64,000 bases of DNA from JAHEYG01 sp044229775. GTDB lineage: Bacteria; Bacteroidota; Bacteroidia; B-17B0; Aurantibacillaceae. Location: NCBI GenBank assembly GCA_044229775.1, contig JBGASH010000001.1:13506-77505 (forward strand). Direction: 5' to 3'. Below the pieces are notes generated by a model. The model was given only the letters and a program-made list of their open reading frames with translations, searched no databases and had not been told where the DNA came from. Each line of letters starts with the position of its first letter. The stretch's first letter is position 1. This document shows positions 43,430 through 51,518 of the stretch, piece after piece. The translations under genes and the position numbers were made by a program.

Positions 43430-43810
43430 ATGAATTTTCCGGCAGATCTAAAATACACCAAAGACCACGAGTGGGTAAAAGTAAATGGTAAAGAAGCCTT
43501 GGTGGGCATTACCGATTTCGCGCAAAAAGAATTAGGGGATATTGTTTACGTTGATATTACCGGTCTTGGTGAAACCATCGCAAAAGAACAAGTATTTGGA
43601 ACAATTGAAGCGGTTAAAACCGTTTCGGATCTTTTCATGCCAATAAGCGGTAAGGTGATCGAAGCAAATAAAGACATTGATTCGGCGCCCGAAAGCGTTA
43701 ATAACGATCCTTACGGAAAAGGATGGCTTATTAAAATGAGCGTTGATAATCCTGCTGAGGTAAACGATCTTTTATCGGCCGATGCTTATAAAAAACTAAT
43801 AGGAGCATAA
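43430..43810 (+). CDS. gcvH: Glycine cleavage system H protein
   Basis: A 126-aa lipoyl-carrier protein of the glycine cleavage system. It begins MNFPADLKYTKDHEWVKV, has the lipoylation site Lys in GTIEAVKTVSDLF (about residue 63), and PESVNNDPYGKGWLIKM. ATG 43430 is chosen because family members start here; an upstream in-frame TTG at 43412 overlaps the candidate promoter. A terminator hairpin follows. Confidence 0.96.
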   Translation: MNFPADLKYTKDHEWVKVNGKEALVGITDFAQKELGDIVYVDITGLGETIAKEQVFGTIEAVKTVSDLFMPISGKVIEANKDIDSAPESVNNDPYGKGWLIKMSVDNPAEVNDLLSADAYKKLIGA

Positions 43811-43844
43811 GCGGCTGGGACCTTTTCCTGCCAATAAAATATAG

Positions 43845-43871
43845 CCCTTTCTGAAACGGAAGGGTTTTTTT
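43845..43871 (+). terminator. Rho-independent terminator after gcvH
   Basis: CCCTTTC and GGAAGGG form a 7-bp stem with one G-T pair around a short loop (TGAAAC), followed directly by seven T residues. The VanZ gene ATG begins right after the T-run, so VanZ translation would depend on read-through or a separate promoter. Confidence 0.75.
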
Positions 43872-44270
43872 ATGATTAGAAAATTAATAACGCATCATCC
43901 TTACAAACTCACCTTTATTTGGGCTTTGATCATTTTTGGTTTGTGTTCAATGCCCGGAAGATTTATTCCATCGCCATCGTGGTTGGAGTTATTGAGTTTC
44001 GACAAATGGGTACATGCCGGAATATTTTTTGTGTTGGTTAGTTTAGCTTGCGCTGGTATTTTTTTGCACCAACATCCGGGCTATTTTGTATTCGTATACG
44101 GTGTTGCAGCTATAATTTATGGCGGGCTCTTAGAGGTAATGCAGGCAAAAGTTTTTAGCGAACGCAGTGCCGATTGGCAGGATTTTGTTGCCAATTCGTT
44201 CGGTTGTTTAATGGCATTGATCTTTCACAAGAAAATAAACCGCTTTATTTTTAAGGATAGAACTAGTTAA
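43872..44270 (+). CDS. VanZ family membrane protein
   Basis: A 132-aa protein with four hydrophobic helices. FIWALIIFGLCSMPG, FDKWVHAGIFFVLVSLA and ERSADWQDFVANSFGCLMAL are the VanZ-family signature (conserved DKWVHA and D-x-x-ANSxG). Members include the teicoplanin resistance accessory VanZ, but most, as here, are of unknown function. It converges with the small minus-strand ORF at 44267-44425. Confidence 0.87.
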   Translation: MIRKLITHHPYKLTFIWALIIFGLCSMPGRFIPSPSWLELLSFDKWVHAGIFFVLVSLACAGIFLHQHPGYFVFVYGVAAIIYGGLLEVMQAKVFSERSADWQDFVANSFGCLMALIFHKKINRFIFKDRTS

Positions 44271-44425
44271 ATAGAACCTTTAGAACTCCTTCTCACTTTT
44301 TTCTTTTTCATCATACCCGGACAACCAAAACACTTGTTTTTGGTATGGCATTCAGAAAAAAGTATAGCGCCACCCATTAAGCAGGCAAAAAGCAAGATCT
44401 TATATCTAAATAGGGGTTTTAACAT
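44267..44425 (-). CDS. 52-aa Cys-containing small protein (possible lipoprotein)
   Basis: The ORF starts ATG TTA AAA CCC at 44425 and ends TAA, overlapping the VanZ stop convergently. It encodes one hydrophobic stretch (YKILLFACLMGGAILFSEC), then CHTKNKCFGCPGMMKKKK and a Ser/Lys tail. The tail K-C-F-G-C-P-G resembles very small Bacteroidota proteins with CxxC(P)G cores. It fits the only open space between VanZ and the ABC permease. The gene assignment is plausible, not proven. Confidence 0.5.
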   Translation of the reverse strand: MLKPLFRYKILLFACLMGGAILFSECHTKNKCFGCPGMMKKKKVRRSSKGSI

Positions 44426-44481
44426 GGCGCTTTATTAATTCAAATTTACGCAATTTCTTAGTAACTTAGTAGCATATAAAG

Positions 44482-45225
44482 ATGAACCCGTTTTTCCATA
44501 TTGGGCGTTATTTTATGCTGTTGGCTAAGGTTTTTCGGAAGCCCGAAAAATTTTCCATGTACTTCCGGCAGATCATTTACGAGATGAATAGTCTGGGTAT
44601 TGGCTCTCTATGGCTCATTGCGGTAATTTCGGTTTTTATGGGAGGCGTACTAACTATTCAGGCTGCTTACAACTTTACTAGCCCCTTAATACCGCTTTAC
44701 GCGGTTGGATTAGGAACAAGAGAAGGAATTGTTCTTGAATTTTCGCCAACCATTGTCAGTTTAATCCTAGCAGGGAAAGTAGGCTCAAATATTGCCTCCG
44801 AAATTGGTACTATGCGCATCAGCGAACAAATTGACGCTTTAGAAATAATGGGAATAAATTCGGCCGGATATTTAATTCTTCCAAAAATAGCCGCCGCCAT
44901 GTTCATCAATCCTTTCCTAATTATCATTAGCATGTTTTTGGGAATTTTAGGCGGTTATATTATGGGAATTGGCACCGGCGCTTGTACCTCATACGAATAT
45001 ATTTATGGTATACAATCCTTTTTTATTCCGTTTAACATTGTTTACGCGTTAACTAAAACCGTTGTGTTCGCGTTTATTATCACTTCTGTTTCGGCTTATC
45101 ATGGCTACCATACAGTAGGAGGGGCGTTAGAAGTTGGAAAATCAAGCACCAAATCGGTGGTATATAATAGTATTTTGATCTTAACGTCTAACCTGGTAAT
45201 TACACAATTAATGTTGGTTAAATGA
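44482..45225 (+). CDS. mlaE: MlaE-family ABC transporter permease
   Basis: A 247-aa membrane permease with five to six helices. LIAVISVFMGGVLTIQAAYN, SPTIVSLILAGKVGSNIASE and ISEQIDALEIMGINSAGYLI are diagnostic of MlaE/TRIGALACTOSYLDIACYLGLYCEROL1-type permeases. It pairs with the next gene as a lipid-trafficking ABC system in the inner membrane. No MlaD-like substrate-binding gene is adjacent, so that subunit must be encoded elsewhere or be missing. Confidence 0.88.
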   Translation: MNPFFHIGRYFMLLAKVFRKPEKFSMYFRQIIYEMNSLGIGSLWLIAVISVFMGGVLTIQAAYNFTSPLIPLYAVGLGTREGIVLEFSPTIVSLILAGKVGSNIASEIGTMRISEQIDALEIMGINSAGYLILPKIAAAMFINPFLIIISMFLGILGGYIMGIGTGACTSYEYIYGIQSFFIPFNIVYALTKTVVFAFIITSVSAYHGYHTVGGALEVGKSSTKSVVYNSILILTSNLVITQLMLVK

Positions 45226-45986
45226 TAGAGATTAAGAACATAACTAAGAGTTTTGGCCCGCGAACCATTGTAGAGGATATTTCATTTAATTTTTACGAAG
45301 GGAAGACCAATCTAGTGATCGGAGAAAGCGGTTCGGGAAAAACCACCATTTTGAAATTAATGGTAGGATTGCATCAGCCTAATAGCGGTTCGGTGCTATA
45401 CGATAACCGTGATTTTACAGCAATGGATTCTAAACAAAAGCAGGAAGTAAGAAAAGAAATTGGCATGCTGTTTCAGGGTGGCGCATTATTTGATTCGTTG
45501 ACATTGGAAGAGAATGTGAAATTTCCGCTCGATATGTACACGCACTTAAGTGAAGAAGAAAAAGAGGAACGGGTTAATTTTTGTTTATCAAAAGTAAAAT
45601 TGGAAAACCGTAATTCGCTTTACCCTGCCGAGCTTAGTGGTGGTATGAAAAAACGCGCGGCATTGGCAAGAGCTATTTCCAACAATCCTAAATATTTGTT
45701 TTGCGATGAACCCAACTCGGGTCTCGACCCAAAAACATCCATTGTTATTGATAATTTGATAAAAGATATTACCGAAGAGTTTAAGATCACCACCATCGTT
45801 ATTACGCACGACATGAATTCGGTTTTAGAGATCGGCGATAATATTTTATTTGTACATCAGGGAAGAAATTGGTGGACCGGCACCAAAAAGGATATTTTGC
45901 ATTCGGACAATGAAGAGCTGAATAACTTTGTTTTTGCTTCCGATTTTATGCAGCAAGTGTTTAAGGGCAATAACTCAAAACCCTAA
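45222..45986 (+). CDS. mlaF: ABC transporter ATP-binding protein (MlaF-like)
   Basis: A 254-aa ATPase. Walker A is GESGSGKTTI (about residue 35), the Q-loop LFQGGALFDSLTL, the signature LSGGMKKRAALARA, Walker B YLFCDEPNSGLDP and the switch His in VITHDMNSV. The GGMKKR signature and GGALFDSLT are typical of MlaF. It overlaps the permease by 4 nt (ATGA), indicating coupling. Together they should move phospholipid between membranes, with direction unknown. Confidence 0.9.
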   Translation: MIEIKNITKSFGPRTIVEDISFNFYEGKTNLVIGESGSGKTTILKLMVGLHQPNSGSVLYDNRDFTAMDSKQKQEVRKEIGMLFQGGALFDSLTLEENVKFPLDMYTHLSEEEKEERVNFCLSKVKLENRNSLYPAELSGGMKKRAALARAISNNPKYLFCDEPNSGLDPKTSIVIDNLIKDITEEFKITTIVITHDMNSVLEIGDNILFVHQGRNWWTGTKKDILHSDNEELNNFVFASDFMQQVFKGNNSKP

Positions 45987-46463
45987 TTCCTTTTTTACTT
46001 TCTCGGTGATCTTTAGAACAGCAGGACAAACCAATGTGTTCTTATAGGTCAGATCGGCCAATTGTACCATTTTTTTGCGATCAGTGTGCGGATATTCGCG
46101 ACATGCGTTAGGGCGGCTTTCGTAAATGGAACAGTAATTATCCGATCCTAAGAATGGACAAGGCGCGCTCTGTAAAACATAATCTTTGTCGGCATCTATT
46201 TTCAAATATTTTTCAGTGAACGAACCGGGCTTTAAGCCAACTGCTTTAGCGGCGCGCTCAATATCTTTTTCATAAAAAATAGGCGATGTGGTTTTACAAC
46301 AATTGGCGCAAGTAAGACAATCTATTTCTTCAAATACTTCTTTGTGGGCCTCGTGAAATAATTCATCAAGGTTATTAGGCTTACGCAATTTAAGCTTATC
46401 AAAAAATCGGCGATTTTCTTTTTTTAAATTTTGCGCTTGTTTATTGAATTGTTGAAGATCCAT
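45975..46463 (-). CDS. YkgJ family cysteine-cluster protein
   Basis: A 162-aa protein with a metal-binding Cys pattern: CLTCANCCKTTSPIFYEKD, then APCPFLGSDNYCSIYESRP and NACREYPH. This is the zinc- or iron-chelating YkgJ/CxxCxxCC family. The start at 46463 (MDLQQFNKQ) is preferred to a codon 18 nt upstream. Function unknown in general. It converges with the ABC ATPase, overlapping its last 12 nt. Confidence 0.87.
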   Translation of the reverse strand: MDLQQFNKQAQNLKKENRRFFDKLKLRKPNNLDELFHEAHKEVFEEIDCLTCANCCKTTSPIFYEKDIERAAKAVGLKPGSFTEKYLKIDADKDYVLQSAPCPFLGSDNYCSIYESRPNACREYPHTDRKKMVQLADLTYKNTLVCPAVLKITEKVKKELGF

Positions 46464-46535
46464 TGACGTAAAGGTAATCAAAAGGAGAAGATAATTAATC
46501 CGACAAAAAGCAAACGAAAATAAATGGAAAGGAAA

Positions 46536-46820
46536 TTATTTCTGAACAATAACGTAAACGTCCTCATTGTCCTTCTTCATCAGGTATTTTTCTCTCGCAA
46601 ATTTTTCAAGACTTTCTTTATTCGTGGCCAGCTCTTTTATATCGCTTTTGTTGCGCTGAATTTCGGTGATGTAGTAATCGCGATCGCTTTCGAGCTTGTT
46701 TAATTTTTGAATGAGCTCACGTTGTGTGAAAACATCGTTCTTGTCAAAAAACAAAAGCCAAACAACAATCCCAATTGTTGTTAAAAAATACTTGTTCTTT
46801 ATGAGCTTTAATAAAAACAC
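46536..46820 (-). CDS. Septum formation initiator (DivIC/FtsB-like)
   Basis: A 94-aa bitopic protein. One transmembrane helix (FLTTIGIVVWLLFF) is followed by a coiled coil (RELIQKLNKLESDRDYYITE) and the family tail KFAREKYLMKKDNEDVYVI. It would act with FtsL and FtsQ in the divisome. The length is right for the family. A candidate -7 box lies just upstream. Confidence 0.88.
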   Translation of the reverse strand: MFLLKLIKNKYFLTTIGIVVWLLFFDKNDVFTQRELIQKLNKLESDRDYYITEIQRNKSDIKELATNKESLEKFAREKYLMKKDNEDVYVIVQK

Positions 46821-46836
46821 CTTAATTTTATTATAC

Positions 46837-46844
46837 CAAATTTA
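46837..46844 (-). promoter_or_regulatory. Candidate -7 box for the DivIC/FtsB-like gene (TAAATTTG)
   Basis: Read on the minus strand, TAAATTTG matches TAnnTTTG and lies 16 nt upstream of the start at 46820. No clear -33 box. Confidence 0.4.
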
Positions 46845-46863
46845 ATCCATAATCCTACTGCTA

Positions 46864-47622
46864 TTGGCGCCTAAAAGAACAATTATTAATACCGCATTGT
46901 TAATTCTATTCTTGACTTTTTCATTGGTAAAAGGTCAGGGTCAGGCTTCTTTTAAAGCCAAACAAATGACCAACAGCAGGGTTAAGGAAGCGTATACCTC
47001 TAACTGGCCGGCCCTTGAAAAAGAGATCAAGGCCATAGGCATTGACCCCAATAATTTTGATCTCTTTATAAGGATATTTAAAACGGAAGACGAGGTGGAA
47101 CTCTGGCTTAAGAACAAAGGGGATTCAAAATATACTTTATTAAAAAAAATTGCCGTTTGTGCCAAGAGTGGTGACCTTGGACCTAAACGGAGAGAAGGCG
47201 ATCGCCAAGTACCTGAAGGTATTTATGAGATCTCGGTTTTTAATCCCAACTCCGATTATTTTTTGGCCGTGAAAGTAAGTTACCCCAATAAAAGCGATAA
47301 AATTTTAGCGAAAGGACCAATGGGGGGCGACATTATGATACATGGTAATTGTGTAACAATTGGTTGTATTCCTTTGCAGGATGTTCCTGTTAAAGATCTG
47401 TATATGTTGTGTGTGGAAGCACGAAACCGTAAATCGCCTATACGCTGCGAAATTTATCCTTGCCGATTTACCCCAAAAAATTTAAAGGCGTTGGAAAGTT
47501 ATAATGAAGAGAAAAATCTTTTTTGGAGTGGAATAATTCCCGCTTATGAATATTTTGAAACCAATAAAGTTCCGGTAAAATATAAGATCAACGAAAAGGG
47601 CGCTTATATTTATGAGAAGTAA
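46864..47622 (+). CDS. L,D-transpeptidase (YkuD/YafK-like)
   Basis: A 252-aa exported protein starting at TTG 46864, with an N-terminal hydrophobic signal (TALLILFLTFSLVKG). The catalytic segment IMIHGNCVTIGCIPLQD (about residue 155) has the conserved His and the nucleophile Cys of the YkuD fold. RREGDRQVPEGIYEIS is typical of the YafK-type murein L,D-transpeptidases. It acts on peptidoglycan in the periplasm, either cross-linking or detaching lipoprotein. No ATG start is available. Confidence 0.88.
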   Translation: MAPKRTIINTALLILFLTFSLVKGQGQASFKAKQMTNSRVKEAYTSNWPALEKEIKAIGIDPNNFDLFIRIFKTEDEVELWLKNKGDSKYTLLKKIAVCAKSGDLGPKRREGDRQVPEGIYEISVFNPNSDYFLAVKVSYPNKSDKILAKGPMGGDIMIHGNCVTIGCIPLQDVPVKDLYMLCVEARNRKSPIRCEIYPCRFTPKNLKALESYNEEKNLFWSGIIPAYEYFETNKVPVKYKINEKGAYIYEK

Positions 47623-47671
47623 AATGTAATCTCCAGTTCGTTACCCTGATCTGACACTTTTGCAGTTTCTC

Positions 47672-47896
47672 TTAAGAAAGTTTTATCGATAAAGCGATGG
47701 CAATGATCACTGCGGCAAAAATTAAAATCGACACGGGATTTGCAAAATTAATGGTCCAGCCCAAATAGGAAAGTCTTTTAGAAACCAGGATCCTTTTGTC
47801 TTTCTTATTATAATAAAAAACGCCCCACACCCAGTTAGAGGGATCTTTATGCCACTCTTCTAAGGTTTCTTTTCTGGGGGTTTCGTCGTCAAACAT
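47672..47896 (-). CDS. DUF5808-like small membrane protein
   Basis: A 74-aa protein. DPSNWVWGVFYYNKKDKRIL and RLSYLGWTINFANPVSILIF match the DUF5808 pattern of a short aromatic domain followed by one transmembrane helix. Function unknown. It ends 47672 and is downstream of ferritin on the same strand, with a gap of 10 nt. Confidence 0.78.
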   Translation of the reverse strand: MFDDETPRKETLEEWHKDPSNWVWGVFYYNKKDKRILVSKRLSYLGWTINFANPVSILIFAAVIIAIALSIKLS

Positions 47897-47906
47897 TCAA
47901 ATAAAA

Positions 47907-48440
47907 TTATTTACCGTTATCGGCACCTTTTTTATTACCACCACCGCCTGCTGCGGCAAAAGTTTCGAGGTCGCGGTCAAAAAAGTAAAGACCCCCTTTG
48001 TCGTCACTTATTAATTTTAATTTGTCAACGATCTGGCGGGCCAAAGCTTCTTCTTCAATTTGTTCGCTCACGTACCACTGAAGGAAATTATGCGTGGTAT
48101 AATCTTTTTCTTTCAAGGTAATTTCCACCAAATTATTTATTTCGGAAGTAACTTTTATTTCGTGTTTTAATATTTCTTCGAAAACCGCTTTAACCGATTT
48201 AAATTTGTGCGGCGGATTTTTAAGAGAAGGAACAATTCCATGTCCGCCACGTTCGTTAACGAATTTTATTAGTTTAAGCATGTGCATGCGTTCTTCATCG
48301 GCATGCGTATATAAAAATCCCGCAACACCATTAAGGCCTTCGGTTTCGGCCCAGCTGGCCATTGCTAAATAATATTGAGAAGAGGAGGCTTCCAGTTCTA
48401 TTTGCTTATTTAAAGCTTCAGATACTTTTTTAGATAACAT
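47907..48440 (-). CDS. ftnA: Non-haem ferritin
   Basis: A 177-aa four-helix-bundle iron-storage protein. MLSKKVSEALNKQIELEASS, YLAMASWAETEGLNG and FLYTHADEERMHMLKLI carry the ferroxidase-centre Glu and His ligands, and VSEQIEEEALARQIVDKL the later ones. It stores iron after oxidising Fe2+. The start at 48440 is chosen because ferritin begins there; an upstream extension to 48527 runs into the divergent intergenic region. The Gly/Lys-rich tail (AAGGGGNKKGADNGK) is an unusual extension. Confidence 0.94.
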   Translation of the reverse strand: MLSKKVSEALNKQIELEASSSQYYLAMASWAETEGLNGVAGFLYTHADEERMHMLKLIKFVNERGGHGIVPSLKNPPHKFKSVKAVFEEILKHEIKVTSEINNLVEITLKEKDYTTHNFLQWYVSEQIEEEALARQIVDKLKLISDDKGGLYFFDRDLETFAAAGGGGNKKGADNGK

Positions 48441-48517
48441 AATGTGTAATTTTATGATAAATTTAAGGGTTTTATATCTAAATAAAAAATGTGGCAAAGC
48501 GCCTGTTGAAGAAATAA

Positions 48518-49063
48518 ATGAGTTCAAAACAAAAATATTTTTTAGCCATTGTTCCCGGCGAACCGGTGTTTTCGCAAGCCGAAGCCATTAAAAAAGAAGT
48601 TTCCGAAAAGTATAATAATAAAAGTGCCTTACGTTCGCCCGCTCATATTACCCTGCACATGCCGTTTGAGTGGGAGGTAAAAAAAGAACCCTTCTTAATA
48701 GATACCTTTAGTAAATTCAAATTTAACCAACACCTAAAAATAAATTTGAAAAATTTTGGCTGGTTCGAGCCCAAAGTGGTGTTTATTGATGTAGAAAAGA
48801 ACGAAGATTTAAATGCGTTGCAAAAAGAAATTGTGCAACACGTAAAACAACATTTACAAATATTTAATGAGGCCGATTCTTTAAGGGCCTATCATCCGCA
48901 CGTTACAGTTGCTTTTCGCGACCTAAAAAAAAGTGATTTTTATTTGATGAGAGAAGAGTACAAAACAAAAAATTTTGAAGCATCGTTTATTGCAGATCAT
49001 TTTTGTTTGTTGAAACACAATGGGAAGCGGTGGGATGTGATGGAGCGCTTTAAGCTAGGTTAG
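48518..49063 (+). CDS. 2'-5' RNA ligase family protein
   Basis: A 181-aa protein with two HxTx motifs: HITLHMPFEW (about residue 45) and HPHVTVAFRDL (about residue 128). This is the 2H phosphoesterase fold of ThpR/LigT-like enzymes, which act on 2',3'-cyclic or 2'-5' linked nucleotides. The actual substrate is unknown. It is divergent from ferritin and converges with the TonB receptor, overlapping by 4 nt. Confidence 0.88.
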   Translation: MSSKQKYFLAIVPGEPVFSQAEAIKKEVSEKYNNKSALRSPAHITLHMPFEWEVKKEPFLIDTFSKFKFNQHLKINLKNFGWFEPKVVFIDVEKNEDLNALQKEIVQHVKQHLQIFNEADSLRAYHPHVTVAFRDLKKSDFYLMREEYKTKNFEASFIADHFCLLKHNGKRWDVMERFKLG

Positions 49064-51480
49064 ATCTTTATCAATAATTGCAACATTTGCATTCGTGGGG
49101 GACGAACATCGCCGGGTCGGGTCGAGTATTCTACATTCGTGAGATTATTAACAATGTAAGAGAGTTTCACGGTTTTGCTTAATTTAAATCCTATTCTTAG
49201 ATCGTGTACCCAATATCCTTTGTTGAATTTTTCGCGGTATTTTTTTACACCGGGTAAGATGTAAAAGTAATCGATGTTATCGAAATTGGTAGTGGGTGTG
49301 TTATACTCATGTAAAATACTTTGGGTAAAACGGCGATCGATATTTTCCATAAAACTTTGATAACGCGTGCTAAATCCAATCGACAAAAATTTGTAATCGA
49401 ACTGAATATCATTTTTGAAAACGTGGCGACTGCGGTATTTTAAAACGTTTAAACCAGGTAATCCCAAAGTATCGGTGGTTGGGTTGTAATCGGGTTTAAT
49501 AGGATCTATATACGTGTACCCCGAATGCAGGGTCACATTAACCGGGCCAATTTTTCCGGTACCGGTAGCGCTTACTTCAAATCCTTTTATTTGTGCTCTT
49601 CCTGTATTTTGCGATTTAAATCCGGCGTATTTAAGATCGTTTACAAAAACGCCTGTTAACGGCACGCCGGCAGGATGGTAAAAATCAAAAACAAATTCCA
49701 CATTGTTGCGATATTCGGTCCAGAATCCGGCCACATCAAAAAAGCCTTTGAATTTTGAAATGCTGAATCCTTGTTTGATGCCAAACTCCGCGCTCCAACC
49801 ACGCTCGGGTTGTAAAGAGGTATTTGGAAAAATACTCAACGAACTAACATTGGTGTTCACAAATTTTTCGGCTACACTCGGAAAGCGGTAACCTTGTCCG
49901 AACGATGAACGCAAAAACGTATACTGAAATAATTGATAATTTGCTCCCGCTCTTAACACAGGTTGAAAAGGTAAATTGGCTTTACTGTTTCCAAAAGAGC
50001 CACGCGTATAGGCCGTATCTACTTTATAATATTCACCCCGCATGCCCAACGACAACGTAAGCTTTTGGATCTTTTTATCTAGCTGTAAATAACCCGCGTA
50101 ATTTTTACCGGTGTGTCGCCCGTAAAGCGAATCAGAAAAAATTTGCTGCAGCATGTGCACAAATCCTGTTGTTAATGTAAGATCTTTCTTGAAACGTTTT
50201 TGGTACTGCAGCTCCCCGTAATTTAATTCGGCGCGCGCTTCCTGATTTTTATCATTAGTGTTTAGTGTAGCATAATATCTGAAACGATAGCTTAATTTAT
50301 TGCCATTACCATAATGATAAGTCACAAAAGGATCAACGTTAAAGCGATTGTTTTTATAATTCTGTACGCTGCTGGTTAATGGTAAGTGGGTTAAGGTATC
50401 AATGGTTCCTGAAGGTAAATAGGCCGAATCGGCATTATGCCATAAAAAAAACAATCCTCCTTTTACTTCCATCATGTTGGTGTTAACGCCCACCGATAAA
50501 CCGGGTATTTTTTTAAAATTATAACGAACATTCGCGTTGAAACGTCCGCGACTTTCGGTTTCCAAAAAGCGGTAACCTTCATCGTTGTACATGTGTCCGC
50601 CAAACACCAGATCAAAATTGCCAATCTTTTCGGCATGCGAAAAGTTGATGCCGCGTTGTGTTTGCGACGAACCCTTCCACCATTTGTATTGGTATTTTGG
50701 CGCGTCATAAATTCCATAAAAAGACGAAACGGTTGTGGTGGGTTTATCTTTAGCGTAAGCGGTTCGTAAATTAATAACGCCATTTAATGCCGATGAACCA
50801 AAGAGGGCAGAGGAGGCGCCTTTAATAACTTCAACTTGAGATAAATTTTCTATTGGTAAATAATTCCATTTCACATCGCCGGCATCGGCACTTAACATTG
50901 GCATTTCATCAACCAGCACCAACACACGACTTCCTGCACCATACGCAAAACCGCTACCACCTCTTATACTCGCTTGTCCGTCGGTCATAGTTACGCCGGG
51001 TACCTGATTCATGATGAGGTCGAGCGAAGTGGTGTTTTTATTTTCGAGTAAGGAGGGTTTTATCACATCCATACTAACAGTAACGTCCGATAATTTTTGT
51101 TCAAATTTGGTAGCCGAAACAACTACTTCATCTAAAACTTTATTGCCGTCTTCCAAAACAAAATTTACAAATGTGGTGTCATTATCCGTAACCGTTATTT
51201 CTTGCTTCTCATTTTTATATCCCGTTAAACGGCACTCAAGTGTGTGTTTTCCGGATGTGGCATTAATAATAAATGTTCCATACACATCCGTATTGGTTCC
51301 GTTCTTTGAATCTAGTACTATAAGGGCTCCCGGTAGCGACTCGCTATGGGTTTTGTCGGTTACCTTTCCTTTAATGATCCCTTGCCCCTGCCCGAACGCA
51401 ACGTTCTGGTACGGGCAGGCGTAAAAATTAATTTTTAACAGCAGTAAGGAAAGTATAAAAAGTGTCGTAGTTTTGTTCAT
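49060..51480 (-). CDS. TonB-dependent outer-membrane receptor
   Basis: An 806-aa receptor. A signal peptide (TTTLFILSLLLLKINF) is followed by a carboxypeptidase-regulatory-like domain (GIIKGKVTDKTHSESLPGAL), then the plug (DEVVVSATKFEQKLSDVTVS, QASIRGGSGFAYGAGSRVLV, IEVIKGASSALFGSSALNGV-like segment) and the 22-strand barrel ending in LRIGFKLSKTVKLSYIVNNL. It imports an unidentified ligand using TonB. Between the signal and the first domain, residues ACPYQNVAFGQGQG are encoded by a palindrome (51387-51419) resembling an inserted repeat. Confidence 0.92.
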   Translation of the reverse strand: MNKTTTLFILSLLLLKINFYACPYQNVAFGQGQGIIKGKVTDKTHSESLPGALIVLDSKNGTNTDVYGTFIINATSGKHTLECRLTGYKNEKQEITVTDNDTTFVNFVLEDGNKVLDEVVVSATKFEQKLSDVTVSMDVIKPSLLENKNTTSLDLIMNQVPGVTMTDGQASIRGGSGFAYGAGSRVLVLVDEMPMLSADAGDVKWNYLPIENLSQVEVIKGASSALFGSSALNGVINLRTAYAKDKPTTTVSSFYGIYDAPKYQYKWWKGSSQTQRGINFSHAEKIGNFDLVFGGHMYNDEGYRFLETESRGRFNANVRYNFKKIPGLSVGVNTNMMEVKGGLFFLWHNADSAYLPSGTIDTLTHLPLTSSVQNYKNNRFNVDPFVTYHYGNGNKLSYRFRYYATLNTNDKNQEARAELNYGELQYQKRFKKDLTLTTGFVHMLQQIFSDSLYGRHTGKNYAGYLQLDKKIQKLTLSLGMRGEYYKVDTAYTRGSFGNSKANLPFQPVLRAGANYQLFQYTFLRSSFGQGYRFPSVAEKFVNTNVSSLSIFPNTSLQPERGWSAEFGIKQGFSISKFKGFFDVAGFWTEYRNNVEFVFDFYHPAGVPLTGVFVNDLKYAGFKSQNTGRAQIKGFEVSATGTGKIGPVNVTLHSGYTYIDPIKPDYNPTTDTLGLPGLNVLKYRSRHVFKNDIQFDYKFLSIGFSTRYQSFMENIDRRFTQSILHEYNTPTTNFDNIDYFYILPGVKKYREKFNKGYWVHDLRIGFKLSKTVKLSYIVNNLTNVEYSTRPGDVRPPRMQMLQLLIKI
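51387..51419. repeat. Palindromic repeat inside the TonB-receptor signal region
   Basis: CCTGCCCG (51387-51394) pairs with CGGGCAGG (51412-51419). An inner stem GAACG-CAA-CGTTC (51394-51406) lies between them. The whole is translated in frame and encodes PYQNVAFGQ right after the hydrophobic signal. It is GC-rich compared with its surroundings and looks like a repeat insertion in a permissive site. Confidence 0.6.
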
Positions 51481-51518
51481 TCAAATAAAAGCTAAAGTAA
51501 TAAGATATTTTTTATAAA

